NCBI RefSeq assembly: GCF_002863225.1
Contig: NZ_PKEK01000052.1
Location: 94,056-158,055 of the forward strand
Length of the DNA stretch: 64,000 bases
Reading direction: 5' to 3'
Source of the DNA: Mycobacterium sp.
Lineage (GTDB): Bacteria > Actinomycetota > Actinomycetes > Mycobacteriales > Mycobacteriaceae
Shown here in pieces: positions 16,812-25,307 of this stretch. The position numbers and the translations under genes were made by a program. The notes beneath the pieces are model-generated. The model did not search any database, was not told the origin of the DNA, and was given only the letters and a program-made list of their open reading frames with translations. Each line of letters begins with the position of its first letter. Position 1 is the stretch's first letter.

Positions 16812-17996
16812 CTACCCCGCTGCGGGCTCATGGACAACGACGCTGTTGCCCCCACCGCGCTTCGCGCGATACATCGCGGTGTCGGCCTGATGAAGCAAGG
16901 CGTCGAGGTTGAGGTGCCCGTCCCCGGTCGCCTGCCAGGCGATGCCGATGCTGGTGCTGACCACCGCGTTGCCGGCGTGCAACTGGGCGCAGCGGTCGAT
17001 GAAATCATCCAGCTCGTCGCGGGTGTTCAGGTACGCGATGATCGCGAACTCATCCCCGCCGGTGCGGGCGACGAGATCGCCGTCGTGACGCACAGTCCCA
17101 CGAAGCTGCCGGGCAAGTTCCTGAAGCGCGGCGTCGCCGGCGTCGTGGCCACGGGAGTCGTTGAGTGCTTTGAAGCGGTCGACGTCCAACACCGCGACCG
17201 CGATGACCGTCGAGGTGACCAGCGTGGTCAAGGCGGCCTGCACTGTTATCTGCATACCTCGTCGGTTGAACAGGCCGGTGAGGGGGTCTCGGACAGCGTG
17301 TCGGTTGGCTCTACCGATCGATCGTCGCCCACCTTCGATGACCGCCTGAATGATCACCGGCAGCACCACCACCGAGGCAAGGGCGGGGTCGTAGTAGATG
17401 TAGAGATCGAGCAAGGTGGCGTCCCCGCGTATGACGGCCGACGCGGTGAGACCTGCTATGACCGCAGAGGCGAAGGCGCAGTGGGCGGCCGAGACCTGCC
17501 AGCCCAACAGGAAGGCGGTGAACACCCCCACCATGCCCATGTGGATGGTGGTGTTCAGTTGAGCTGCGGGCCCGGCCATCACGGTGGCGCAGGTCGCGAT
17601 CGACAGGTCGGCCCAGATGACGAAGGCAAGTGCGCCACGGTAACTCGGCCACGGTCGGAGGATCCAGTGCATGCCGACCGCTGCTGCCGAGAGCAGCACG
17701 GCGCCATGGACCAGTCGCCGAGCGAGACCGTGCGGGGCCTGCGGATGGAGCTGCACGATGACCCCGAGTACCACCAGGGACATGCACATCGCGCCGATGA
17801 TGACTTTGAGCGCTGAGAGATGGCCGGTATCGCGTATCCCTAACGTGGCCGACTCGTACTCGGCCCGACCCCATCCTCGGCGCTTTCGCGGATCCACCGA
17901 ATCCGCCGGCTCGCCGCGCGACGACGCCGCGCCGCAGGTACGCGAACCGCGCGGTCCGTACAAGGCAGCGGTCATGCTCGAGCGCCCACCTCGCAT
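16812..17996 (-). CDS. Membrane diguanylate cyclase (GGDEF domain)
   Basis: A protein of about 394 residues from the ATG at 17996 (a second ATG lies at 17975). After a charged N-terminus come about six membrane segments (roughly residues 60-235), then a GGDEF domain (about 245-394) starting RDPLTGLFNRRG with an intact active-site loop ARTGGDEFAII. It should make cyclic di-GMP from GTP. The usual inhibitory RxxD is not in register (RHDGDLVAR before GGDEF), so product inhibition may be weak or absent. No EAL phosphodiesterase domain is present. The open frame extends upstream into tRNA-Ala, so only an internal start is possible. I recall no counterpart at this position in M. tuberculosis. Confidence 0.88.
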   Translation of the reverse strand: MRGGRSSMTAALYGPRGSRTCGAASSRGEPADSVDPRKRRGWGRAEYESATLGIRDTGHLSALKVIIGAMCMSLVVLGVIVQLHPQAPHGLARRLVHGAVLLSAAAVGMHWILRPWPSYRGALAFVIWADLSIATCATVMAGPAAQLNTTIHMGMVGVFTAFLLGWQVSAAHCAFASAVIAGLTASAVIRGDATLLDLYIYYDPALASVVVLPVIIQAVIEGGRRSIGRANRHAVRDPLTGLFNRRGMQITVQAALTTLVTSTVIAVAVLDVDRFKALNDSRGHDAGDAALQELARQLRGTVRHDGDLVARTGGDEFAIIAYLNTRDELDDFIDRCAQLHAGNAVVSTSIGIAWQATGDGHLNLDALLHQADTAMYRAKRGGGNSVVVHEPAAG

Positions 17997-18079
17997 GACG
18001 GGAACCCTAACGCCGGATGCCGCTGTATTCGGGGTCTGGCGCTGAATGCTCACCATTTCCTGCGAAGAAGGTTGAATTG

Positions 18080-18152
18080 TGGAGCCTAGGAGATTCGAAC
18101 TCCTGACATCTGCCTTGCAAAGGCAGCGCTCTACCAACTGAGCTAAGGCCCC
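18080..18152 (-). tRNA. alaT: tRNA-Ala (anticodon TGC)
   Basis: A 73-base cloverleaf on the minus strand: acceptor GGGGCCT/AGGCTCC, D-arm AGCTCAGTTGGTAGAGC, anticodon stem TGCCT/AGGCA around TTTGCAA (TGC), T-arm GTTCGAATC, discriminator A. Paired with tRNA-Ile just upstream, the usual mycobacterial arrangement beside gyrA. Confidence 0.96.
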
Positions 18153-18301
18153 TGATGTTGATCAGTAGGGAACCGGCCATCGATCTGGTCGGCGGCCACG
18201 TGCCAGACCTCGACGCTGTCCCGAGACCGGATCGCCACCGCCAGCAACGCGATCGCTGCCAGCGGCAACGCCAGTCTCACGAAACGTCTTGGCGAACACA
18301 T
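18143..18301 (-). CDS. Very small membrane protein between tRNA-Ile and tRNA-Ala
   Basis: A 52-codon frame from ATG at 18301 to TAG at 18143-18145, filling the gap between the two tRNAs. The product has a basic start (MCSPRRFVRL), one hydrophobic helix (LALPLAAIALLAVAI), then a polar tail with VEVWHVAADQ. Actinobacteria often have a tiny DLW-39 family gene at this spot; the W-centred tail here is only loosely similar, so membership is a guess. The stop lies in the first bases of tRNA-Ala. Confidence 0.5.
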   Translation of the reverse strand: MCSPRRFVRLALPLAAIALLAVAIRSRDSVEVWHVAADQIDGRFPTDQHQGP

Positions 18302-18306
18302 GGTTG

Positions 18307-18380
18307 TGGGCCTAGGAGGACTCGAACCTCCGACCTCTTCGTTATCAGCGAAGCGCTCTAACCACCTGAGCTATAGGCCC
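18307..18380 (-). tRNA. ileT: tRNA-Ile (anticodon GAT)
   Basis: A 74-base cloverleaf on the minus strand: acceptor GGGCCTA/TAGGCCC, anticodon loop CTGATAA (GAT), T-arm GTTCGAGTC, discriminator A. It lies between the DUF3566 gene and tRNA-Ala on the same strand and may be co-transcribed with both. Confidence 0.96.
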
Positions 18381-18438
18381 GCACGCGCACACGGACGAGC
18401 GACGAGATTACCGCACCCGAGCGTCTGCGCCCAAAACG

Positions 18439-19212
18439 TCAGTCTCGGTCGGCCAGCGTCACCTCTACTCCGCCGATCAGGTCGGTGGTCAAGTTGTAGA
18501 TGAACGCGCCGATTGTCGCCGCGGCGGTGAGCAGCACGATGTTCACCAGGCCGATCAAGATGGCGCCACCGAAGATCGTGCCGCTGGACACCAGCTCGGC
18601 GCTGCCCCCGCTGTTGTTGAGGAGGTCGCCGACGTTGCTGTTCAGCTTGCTCCACACGCCCATGCCGCCGAGCACGAGATACAGGAATGCGACCGCGATC
18701 ATCCAGACGAAGAACAGCGCCACCGACAACACCGCCGACACCTTCAAAGTGCTCCACGGATCGACTCGGCGAATCTGCATGCTGGCCCGAAGCGGACCCG
18801 GCGTCCGCGACGAAACCTGGATGCGGCCCTCCGACCGGACCGGCGCGGTCATCGGCTCGTCCGTCCGGTCGACGCTCGACTTCCGTTGTCCGCCACGGGG
18901 AATCGGGCCGGACAGGTCGGGCAGTTCGCTGGCGTAAGCATCGGTATCCCGGCTCTCGTTCTGCGGGGGAGCCGGGGCCGGCTCTGCCTCGGTCGATGGG
19001 GTCTTGGTGCCGCCGGGCGCGGCGGTGCCGGAGATGAACCGGTTCAGCCGTGCCTCGGCGCTCGGTGCTGCGGCTCCGCGGGTCGGTTGGCGCTGCTGCG
19101 GAGGCGACGGGCGGGCGGGCGGACGCTTCCGTGGGGCCGCGGCCGCGTTACCGCCGGACCCGTTCGGGCCATCGCCCGCTCCGGGACGAACCGGCTCGTT
19201 CGGTGAGGTCAC
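18439..19212 (-). CDS. DUF3566 membrane protein (Rv0007-like)
   Basis: A 257-residue protein. The first 130 residues are disordered and rich in Pro, Ala and Gly; the C-terminal part (about 140-257) is a DUF3566 domain with two membrane segments (LSVALFFVWMIAVAFLYLVL and ILIGLVNIVLLTAAATIGAF). Function is unknown; it follows gyrA in all mycobacteria I know. I place the start at GTG 19212 because AGGAG lies eight bases upstream. The in-frame GTG at 19236 falls in a hairpin and lacks such a site. Confidence 0.88.
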   Translation of the reverse strand: MTSPNEPVRPGAGDGPNGSGGNAAAAPRKRPPARPSPPQQRQPTRGAAAPSAEARLNRFISGTAAPGGTKTPSTEAEPAPAPPQNESRDTDAYASELPDLSGPIPRGGQRKSSVDRTDEPMTAPVRSEGRIQVSSRTPGPLRASMQIRRVDPWSTLKVSAVLSVALFFVWMIAVAFLYLVLGGMGVWSKLNSNVGDLLNNSGGSAELVSSGTIFGGAILIGLVNIVLLTAAATIGAFIYNLTTDLIGGVEVTLADRD

Positions 19213-19235
19213 TCCCACAGCTCCTAACTGTGCCA

Positions 19236-19255
19236 CCGGCCGCCCTAGCGGCCGG
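19236..19255. terminator. GC-rich hairpin between gyrA and the DUF3566 gene
   Basis: CCGGCCGC (19236-19243) and its exact complement (19248-19255) form an 8-bp stem with a 4-base loop, without a T tract. It could be a U-less terminator or an attenuator that trims downstream expression after gyrA. Confidence 0.4.
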
Positions 19256-19262
19256 CGACCGC

Positions 19263-22200
19263 CTACTCCTCGGCTTCGCCGTCGGACTCCTCGTCGACGA
19301 CATCAGCCTCTTCGGCGTTGCGTGCGATGGCTAACAGTGTGTCGCCATCGCCCAAGTTCATCAAGCGAACGCCCTTGGTCTGCCGCCCGGCCTTACGGAC
19401 CTGCTGGGCCCTCGTCCGGATCACTCCGCCGCCGGAGGTGATCGCGAACACCTCGCTGTCGTCGTCGACGATCAGCGCTCCCACGAGCTTGCCACGACGG
19501 GTGTCGTACTGGATCGTCAGAATGCCTTTACCGCCGCGTCCCTGCGCGGTGTACTCCTCGATCGCGGTCCGCTTGGCGTACCCACCGGACGTCGCCACCA
19601 GCAGGAATGTGCCCTCGCTGACCACGTTCAGCGACAACAGGTAGTCGTCGGTGTTGAACCGCATGCCCTGCACACCCGAGGTGGCCCGGCCCATCGGCCG
19701 CAACGCCTCGTCGGTGGCGGAGAACCGGATCGACTGTCCGTTGGCCGAGACCAACAGCAGATCCTCCTCCGCGGAGCACAGCACGGCGCCGACCAGCTCG
19801 TCGCCGTCGCGCAGGTTGACCGCGACGATGCCGCCGGAGCGGTTGGAGTCGAAGTCGGTCAGCTTGGTCTTCTTGACCAGACCCTTGCGGGTGGCTAGCA
19901 CCAGATAGGGCGCGTCCTCGTAGCTCTTGATCTGGATGACCTGCGCGATCCGCTCCTCCGGCTGGAAGGCCAGCAGGTTCGCGACGTGCTGGCCGCGCGC
20001 GGTGCGCGACGCTTCCGGCAGGTCGTAGGCCTTGGCGCGGTACACCCGGCCCTGGGTGGTGAAGAACAGGATCCAGTCGTGCGTCGAGCAGACGAAGAAG
20101 TGCCGCACGATGTCGTCCTGCTTCAGCCCGGCGCCCTGAACTCCCTTACCGCCGCGCTTCTGGCTGCGGTACAGGTCGGTCTTGGTCCGCTTCGCATAGC
20201 CGGTCTCGGTGATGGTGACCACGACGTCTTCGCGGGCGATCAAATCTTCGTCGGCGACGTCACCGTCGGCGGCGATGATCCGGGTCCGGCGGTCGTCGCC
20301 GTACTTGTCGGCGAGCTCCTTGAGCTCGTCGTGCACGATCGCGCGTTGCCGCTCCGGCTTGGCCAGAATGTCCTCGAGGTCGGCGATCTCGGCCTCGATC
20401 TTGGCCAGATCGTCGACGATGCGCTGACGCTCCAGGGCGGCCAGGCGGCGCAGCTGCATGTCCAGGATGGCCTGGGCCTGGATTTCGTCGATGTCCAGCA
20501 ACTCGATCAGGCCGCTGCGGGCGATGTCGACGGTCTCCGACGCGCGTATCAACGCGATCACTTCGTCAAGTGCGTCAAGGGCTTTCACCAAACCGCGCAA
20601 GATGTGTGCGCGTTCGTTGGCCTTGCGCAGCCGGTAGGTGGTCCGCCGGATGATCACGTCGAGTTGGTGGGCGACGTAGTAACGGATCATCTGGTCGATC
20701 CGCAGGGTGCGCGGCACCCCGTCGACGATCGAGAGCATGTTGGCACCGAAGCTGGTCTGCAGCTGGGTGTGCTTGTAGAGGTTGTTCAGCACCACCTTGG
20801 CCACCGCGTCGCGCTTGATCTCCACGACGATCCGCAGACCGACCCGGTCGCTGGACTGGTCTTCGATATTGGAGATGCCGCCCAGCTTGCCGTCGCGGAC
20901 CTGGTCGGCGATCGAGGTGATGAAGTTGTCGTGGTTGACCTGATACGGCAACTCGGTAATCACCAGGCCGGTGCGCCCGCGCGCATCCTCTTCTACCTCG
21001 ACGACTCCGCGCATCCTAATGGAACCGCGCCCGGTGGTGTAGGCGTCGTGGATACCCTGCGATCCGACGATCAGACCGTGGGTGGGGAAGTCCGGGCCTT
21101 TGACCCGTTCGCACACCGCGGCAAGGGTGGCTTCTTCGTCGGCCTCGTGATTGTCCAGACACCAGTACACGGCCTCGGCCAACTCGCGCAGGTTGTGCGG
21201 TGGAATGTTGGTCGCCATACCGACCGCGATACCGCCGGAGCCGTTGGCCAGCAGGTTCGGGAACCGGCTTGGCAGCACGGTCGGCTCTTGCACCCGGCCG
21301 TCGTAGTTCGGAATGAAATCGACTGTCTCCTCGTCGATTTCGCGTAGCATCTCCATCGCCAGCGGAGTCAGCCGCGCTTCGGTGTTGTGGCTGACGAAGC
21401 CATTGGTCACGAACGAGTGATCGTCGGTGTCGACCCGGAGGCTATACACCTGCTGCATCCCGGCATCGGTCACCGCGGCCACTCGCGCGTAGTAGAAACG
21501 GCCGTCGGTCAGCTCAGTCGCAATGGCGCGGACATCGGGATCAGCGATACGGGAGAGAATTCCTTCGCCATCGCGCCTCCATCGCGACAAGCGATCGATG
21601 TTGTGTCGGTTCAACCAATCCTTATCGACCCAGCGGCTGCCGCAGTGCCTACGTATGAACCGTCCCAGCCCCGGCACGTGGTCGGAGTCCATGCCGGCGC
21701 ATGGCGGCATTGCCGACAAAATACCGAGAAGCTTCTCTTGCTTCGCGCCACCGAAACCGATCTGGGCGGCGAACAGCTCGGCGTGCGCGCGGTTCGTGAT
21801 GACTACTTTGTGCTCACCGACGGCGTGGTGGTAGCGCTTCGACACGGCCCCGAACTCCATCAGCATCTGCTGAACGTCTTTAGCGAGCCGTTGGCTCCGG
21901 GTCGAATACGAAATCTGGATCGTATTGCGCGGTAACCGCGAACACGAGCCGTCTCCTTCGAAAAGTGCTTGGAGGAAAGCCCGCTTTACCGCGGCAGTCG
22001 AGTTCCATAACCACTCAGGAATAACTTTGTCTGCGGACCTTAGACCGGTCAACTCACTGAGTCGGCTCTGCTTCAATGCGCTGAGGTTCTGGACGTCAAG
22101 TTCATGCAGTACCGAACCCGACGCGATTCGGCGGCTGGAAACGTATCGCTTCCCGCCGATTACGGCGTCGTACGCTGCTAATACCGTGTCGAAGTAGTTG

Positions 22201-23033
22201 CGGTCGAGGTTGTTGAACCCCGCGCGCTTGTCCGAGACAAACCCCTCGCTCACAAACGCGCCGAGCAGTAGCGCTTCCATTGTCGGCTCCCAGTCTGCAG
22301 GGCCGAGCTCTACCGGCGGAGTGCGTTGCAGCACGACGTGATCGTCCGGCCGGATCTCTTCGATGAGCTTCCACAGCAGTGTTGGCACACCGGCCACATC
22401 CACCAGACACAGCAGGGGATGGTTGGCCGTACCCGTGACCTCGTAGCCTTCGGCCGTAGTCACCGTGTAAGTCTGGTGCTCACCCGAGTGAAACAGGCGG
22501 TCGACAGACACCGGGTTGCTGTGCCTGTCAAGAACCTTCATCTCAATCGCGTTGTCAGAATTCGGTTTTGCGTTCGCGACAACGTCCGCAATCCTCACCG
22601 ACTGGCCTAACGGCAGACGAACCAACGCGTCACCAGTAACGCAGTAACGCATCGCGGCCGGCGGGTCGTTCCCCGGGGAGCCGAAGTTGCCCTGCCCGTC
22701 CACCAGGGGGTAGCGCAGCGACCAGGGCTGCGCCATCCGGACCAGGGTGTCGTAGATCGACGAGTCACCGTGCGGGTGGTAGTTTCCCATCGTCTCGGCA
22801 ACGGAGCGTGCGGATTTCGCGTGGCCGCGGTCAGGCCGGAAGCCCGAGTCGAACATCGCGTAGAGCACCCGGCGGTGCACCGGCTTGAGGCCGTCGCGTA
22901 CTTCGGGTAGCGCGCGCCCGACGATGACGCTCATCGCGTAGTCGATGTAGCTGCGCTGCATCTCGTGCTGGATGTCGACCGGTTCGATGCGGTCGCCGGC
23001 CTCGTCACCCGGCGGCAGCGTGGTGTCAGTCAT
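19263..23033 (-). CDS. gyrA: DNA gyrase subunit A, interrupted by an in-frame intein
   Basis: The continuous frame encodes 1256 residues: 836 of GyrA plus a 420-residue intein (residues 131-550). The host protein is the strand-breaking subunit of gyrase. The catalytic tyrosine is Y130 (PPAAMRY), directly before the intein, so unspliced protein should be inactive. The breakage-reunion domain is followed by the C-terminal beta-pinwheel with the GyrA box (QKRGGKG). In the quinolone region the sequence is HPHGDSSIYD, with Ser at the position that is Ala90 in M. tuberculosis. It is 29 bases downstream of gyrB, so the two subunits are co-expressed. Confidence 0.98.
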   Translation of the reverse strand: MTDTTLPPGDEAGDRIEPVDIQHEMQRSYIDYAMSVIVGRALPEVRDGLKPVHRRVLYAMFDSGFRPDRGHAKSARSVAETMGNYHPHGDSSIYDTLVRMAQPWSLRYPLVDGQGNFGSPGNDPPAAMRYCVTGDALVRLPLGQSVRIADVVANAKPNSDNAIEMKVLDRHSNPVSVDRLFHSGEHQTYTVTTAEGYEVTGTANHPLLCLVDVAGVPTLLWKLIEEIRPDDHVVLQRTPPVELGPADWEPTMEALLLGAFVSEGFVSDKRAGFNNLDRNYFDTVLAAYDAVIGGKRYVSSRRIASGSVLHELDVQNLSALKQSRLSELTGLRSADKVIPEWLWNSTAAVKRAFLQALFEGDGSCSRLPRNTIQISYSTRSQRLAKDVQQMLMEFGAVSKRYHHAVGEHKVVITNRAHAELFAAQIGFGGAKQEKLLGILSAMPPCAGMDSDHVPGLGRFIRRHCGSRWVDKDWLNRHNIDRLSRWRRDGEGILSRIADPDVRAIATELTDGRFYYARVAAVTDAGMQQVYSLRVDTDDHSFVTNGFVSHNTEARLTPLAMEMLREIDEETVDFIPNYDGRVQEPTVLPSRFPNLLANGSGGIAVGMATNIPPHNLRELAEAVYWCLDNHEADEEATLAAVCERVKGPDFPTHGLIVGSQGIHDAYTTGRGSIRMRGVVEVEEDARGRTGLVITELPYQVNHDNFITSIADQVRDGKLGGISNIEDQSSDRVGLRIVVEIKRDAVAKVVLNNLYKHTQLQTSFGANMLSIVDGVPRTLRIDQMIRYYVAHQLDVIIRRTTYRLRKANERAHILRGLVKALDALDEVIALIRASETVDIARSGLIELLDIDEIQAQAILDMQLRRLAALERQRIVDDLAKIEAEIADLEDILAKPERQRAIVHDELKELADKYGDDRRTRIIAADGDVADEDLIAREDVVVTITETGYAKRTKTDLYRSQKRGGKGVQGAGLKQDDIVRHFFVCSTHDWILFFTTQGRVYRAKAYDLPEASRTARGQHVANLLAFQPEERIAQVIQIKSYEDAPYLVLATRKGLVKKTKLTDFDSNRSGGIVAVNLRDGDELVGAVLCSAEEDLLLVSANGQSIRFSATDEALRPMGRATSGVQGMRFNTDDYLLSLNVVSEGTFLLVATSGGYAKRTAIEEYTAQGRGGKGILTIQYDTRRGKLVGALIVDDDSEVFAITSGGGVIRTRAQQVRKAGRQTKGVRLMNLGDGDTLLAIARNAEEADVVDEESDGEAEE
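21384..22643 (-). mobile_element. GyrA intein with LAGLIDADG-type homing endonuclease
   Basis: This 420-residue insertion begins with Cys1 (CVTGDALV) and ends with HN before Thr+1 (TEARL). Splicing blocks are complete: block B has TANH (72-75, TxxH), and the C-terminal blocks read DDHSFVTNGFVSHN. Between them lies a two-motif dodecapeptide endonuclease: LLGAFVSEG (126-134) and LQALFEGDG (224-232), each retaining the terminal acidic residue, so the enzyme may be active. Its DNA is less GC-rich than the host gene (31/60 at 22021-22080 versus 42/60 at 20401-20460, by hand). GyrA inteins at this site are known from M. leprae, M. xenopi (endonuclease lost), M. gordonae and M. kansasii. Confidence 0.95.
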
Positions 23034-23062
23034 GTGTTCCTTCGGTCAGCCGTCTCGACTTC

Positions 23063-25075
23063 TTAAACATCAAGGAAGCGAACATCTTTGGCGTTACGGG
23101 TGATGAAACTGCGCCGGGCTTCGACGTCCTCGCCCATCAGGATGGAGAACAGCTCGTCGGCCGCAGCCGCGTCGTCGAGGGTGATCCGTCGCAGCACCCG
23201 CACTGACGGATCCATCGTGGTCTCCCACAGCTCCTTGGCGTCCATCTCGCCGAGACCCTTGTAGCGTTGAATACCGTCTTCGGCGTTGATCTTTCGGCCT
23301 GCCGCCCGCCCGGCCTCCAGCAATCCGTCGCGCTCGCGGTCGGAGTAGGCGAATTCGGGTTCACTGCGCTGCCACTTCAACTTGTACAGCGGCGGCTGGG
23401 CCAGGAACACGTGCCCGTTCTCGATCAGCGGCCGCATGAACCGGAACAACAACGTCAGCAGCAGTGTCGAGATGTGCTGGCCGTCGACGTCTGCGTCGGC
23501 CATCAGCACGATCTTGTGATACCGCAACTTGGTGATGTCGAACTCGTCGTGGATTCCGGTGCCCAGCGCGGTGATGATCGCTTGGACTTCAGTGTTTTTC
23601 AGCACCCGATCGATGCGGGCCTTCTCGACGTTGATGATCTTGCCCCGCAACGGGAGGATGGCCTGGAACATCGAGTCGCGGCCACTCTTCGCCGAACCGC
23701 CGGCCGAATCGCCTTCCACCACATACACTTCCGACTTGCTCGGGTCGGTGGAGCGGCAGTCGGCCAGCTTACCCGGCAACCCGCCGATGTCGGTGGCGCT
23801 CTTGCGCCGCACCAACTCTCGCGCCTTGCGGGCAGCGATGCGGGCCTGGGCCGACGACACCGCCTTGTTGACAACCGTCTTGGCGTCGGAGGGATTCGCG
23901 TCGAACCAGTGCTGCAACTCCTCGTTACAGATCTTCTGCACGAAGGACTTGACCTCGGTGTTACCCAGCTTGGTCTTGGTCTGGCCCTCGAACTGCGGCT
24001 CGCCGACCTTCACCGAGATGACCGCCGCCAGGCCCTCGCGGATATCGTCGCCGGTGAGGTTGGAGTCCTTCTCTTTCAGCAGCTTCTTGTCTTTGGCGTA
24101 CCGGTTCACCACCGTGGTCAGCGCGCTGCGGAACCCCTCTTCGTGGGTGCCGCCCTCGTGGGTGTTGATGGTGTTGGCGAAGGTGTGCACCGATTCGGAG
24201 TAACCGCCGTTCCACTGCATCGCGATCTCGACCTCGTGGCCGGGGCCCTTCCCCGAGAAGTCGACGATCGTGGAGTGGATCGGGCTCTTGGTCCGGTTGA
24301 TGTGCTTGACGAAGTCGACCAGCCCGCCCGGGTAGTGGAAGGTGCGGTGCTTGACCTTTTGCGGCGCAACGGATTCGGCGACTTTTTCCTCAGCCGACTT
24401 CGGGGCTTCGGCGGTGTCGCTGACCACCTCGTCGACGACCTCGTCTTTGGTCACCCGCTCGTCGCTGAGGTTGATGGTCAGGCCTTTGTTCAGGAACGCC
24501 ATCTCCTGCAGCCGGCGGGCCACGGTCTCGAAGTCGTAGTTGGTGGTCTCGAAGATGTTGGGATCGGCCCAGAAGCGGATGGTGGTCCCGGTCTTCGTGG
24601 TCTTGTCGCCCTGCTTGAGCGTGCCGGGAACGGAGTGGTCGTAGGTCTGGAACCACTCGGATCCGTCGGTGCGGATGTCTGCCTCGAGTCGGCTGGACAG
24701 GGCGTTCACCACCGACACCCCGACACCGTGCAGGCCACCGGAGACCTGGTAGGCGCCTTCTTCGAACTTGCCGCCGGCGTGCAGAACGGTCATCACGACG
24801 TCGACCGTCGGAATGCCGGTGGAGTGCATCGCCACCGGGATGCCGCGGCCGTTGTCGGTGACCTCGACACCCCCGTCTTCGAGGATGCGCACGTCGACCT
24901 GGGTGGCGAATCCCGCCATGGCCTCGTCCACCGCATTGTCGACGACTTCCCAGACCAGGTGGTGGAGCCCTCTTTCCCCGGTCGAGCCGATGTACATACC
25001 CGGGCGCTTACGGACCGCCTCCAGGCCTTCGAGGACCTTGATCGACTCGGCACCGTACTGTTCTTTGGCAGCCAC
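23063..25075 (-). CDS. gyrB: DNA gyrase subunit B
   Basis: A 670-residue ATPase subunit of gyrase. The GHKL ATP-binding domain (about 1-220) has EVVDNAVDEA, DNGRGIP and GGLHGVGVS; a transducer domain follows, then the TOPRIM part with EGDSAGGSA and DADVDG and the C-terminal IQRYKGLGEM. A charged linker (about 215-240, DTAEAPKSAEEK) is typical of mycobacterial GyrB. The start is GTG with AAGGAGAG upstream. It leads the gyrBA operon after a 232-base intergenic region. Confidence 0.97.
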   Translation of the reverse strand: MAAKEQYGAESIKVLEGLEAVRKRPGMYIGSTGERGLHHLVWEVVDNAVDEAMAGFATQVDVRILEDGGVEVTDNGRGIPVAMHSTGIPTVDVVMTVLHAGGKFEEGAYQVSGGLHGVGVSVVNALSSRLEADIRTDGSEWFQTYDHSVPGTLKQGDKTTKTGTTIRFWADPNIFETTNYDFETVARRLQEMAFLNKGLTINLSDERVTKDEVVDEVVSDTAEAPKSAEEKVAESVAPQKVKHRTFHYPGGLVDFVKHINRTKSPIHSTIVDFSGKGPGHEVEIAMQWNGGYSESVHTFANTINTHEGGTHEEGFRSALTTVVNRYAKDKKLLKEKDSNLTGDDIREGLAAVISVKVGEPQFEGQTKTKLGNTEVKSFVQKICNEELQHWFDANPSDAKTVVNKAVSSAQARIAARKARELVRRKSATDIGGLPGKLADCRSTDPSKSEVYVVEGDSAGGSAKSGRDSMFQAILPLRGKIINVEKARIDRVLKNTEVQAIITALGTGIHDEFDITKLRYHKIVLMADADVDGQHISTLLLTLLFRFMRPLIENGHVFLAQPPLYKLKWQRSEPEFAYSDRERDGLLEAGRAAGRKINAEDGIQRYKGLGEMDAKELWETTMDPSVRVLRRITLDDAAAADELFSILMGEDVEARRSFITRNAKDVRFLDV

Positions 25076-25307
25076 TAGCGGAACGCTCTCCTTGGTATTT
25101 CTCTCCGGCCTCCAGGGCCTGGGACCGTCGGCCCCGCGCGGATCAATTCCACTCTACCGTCAAGCCCGTTCCGGACTGACTCTGCGAGGGCGTTTCTGCA
25201 CAGCTATTTGCGCCGTGTGGGGAATTTTTCGATCTGTCTTGCGTCCTGACGCTTGACGCCGGAGTTTTCTGCGTTGTGACGGCCCTCAGGGGAATGGACC
25301 CGGTGCG

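Noticed and set aside
17997..18137. Upstream extension of the diguanylate cyclase frame
   Set aside because: It would translate most of the tRNA-Ala gene; internal ATGs at 17996 or 17975 are adequate.
23267..25078. Plus-strand frame of about 600 codons opposite gyrB
   Set aside because: A shadow of the complete gyrB gene with no recognisable motif.
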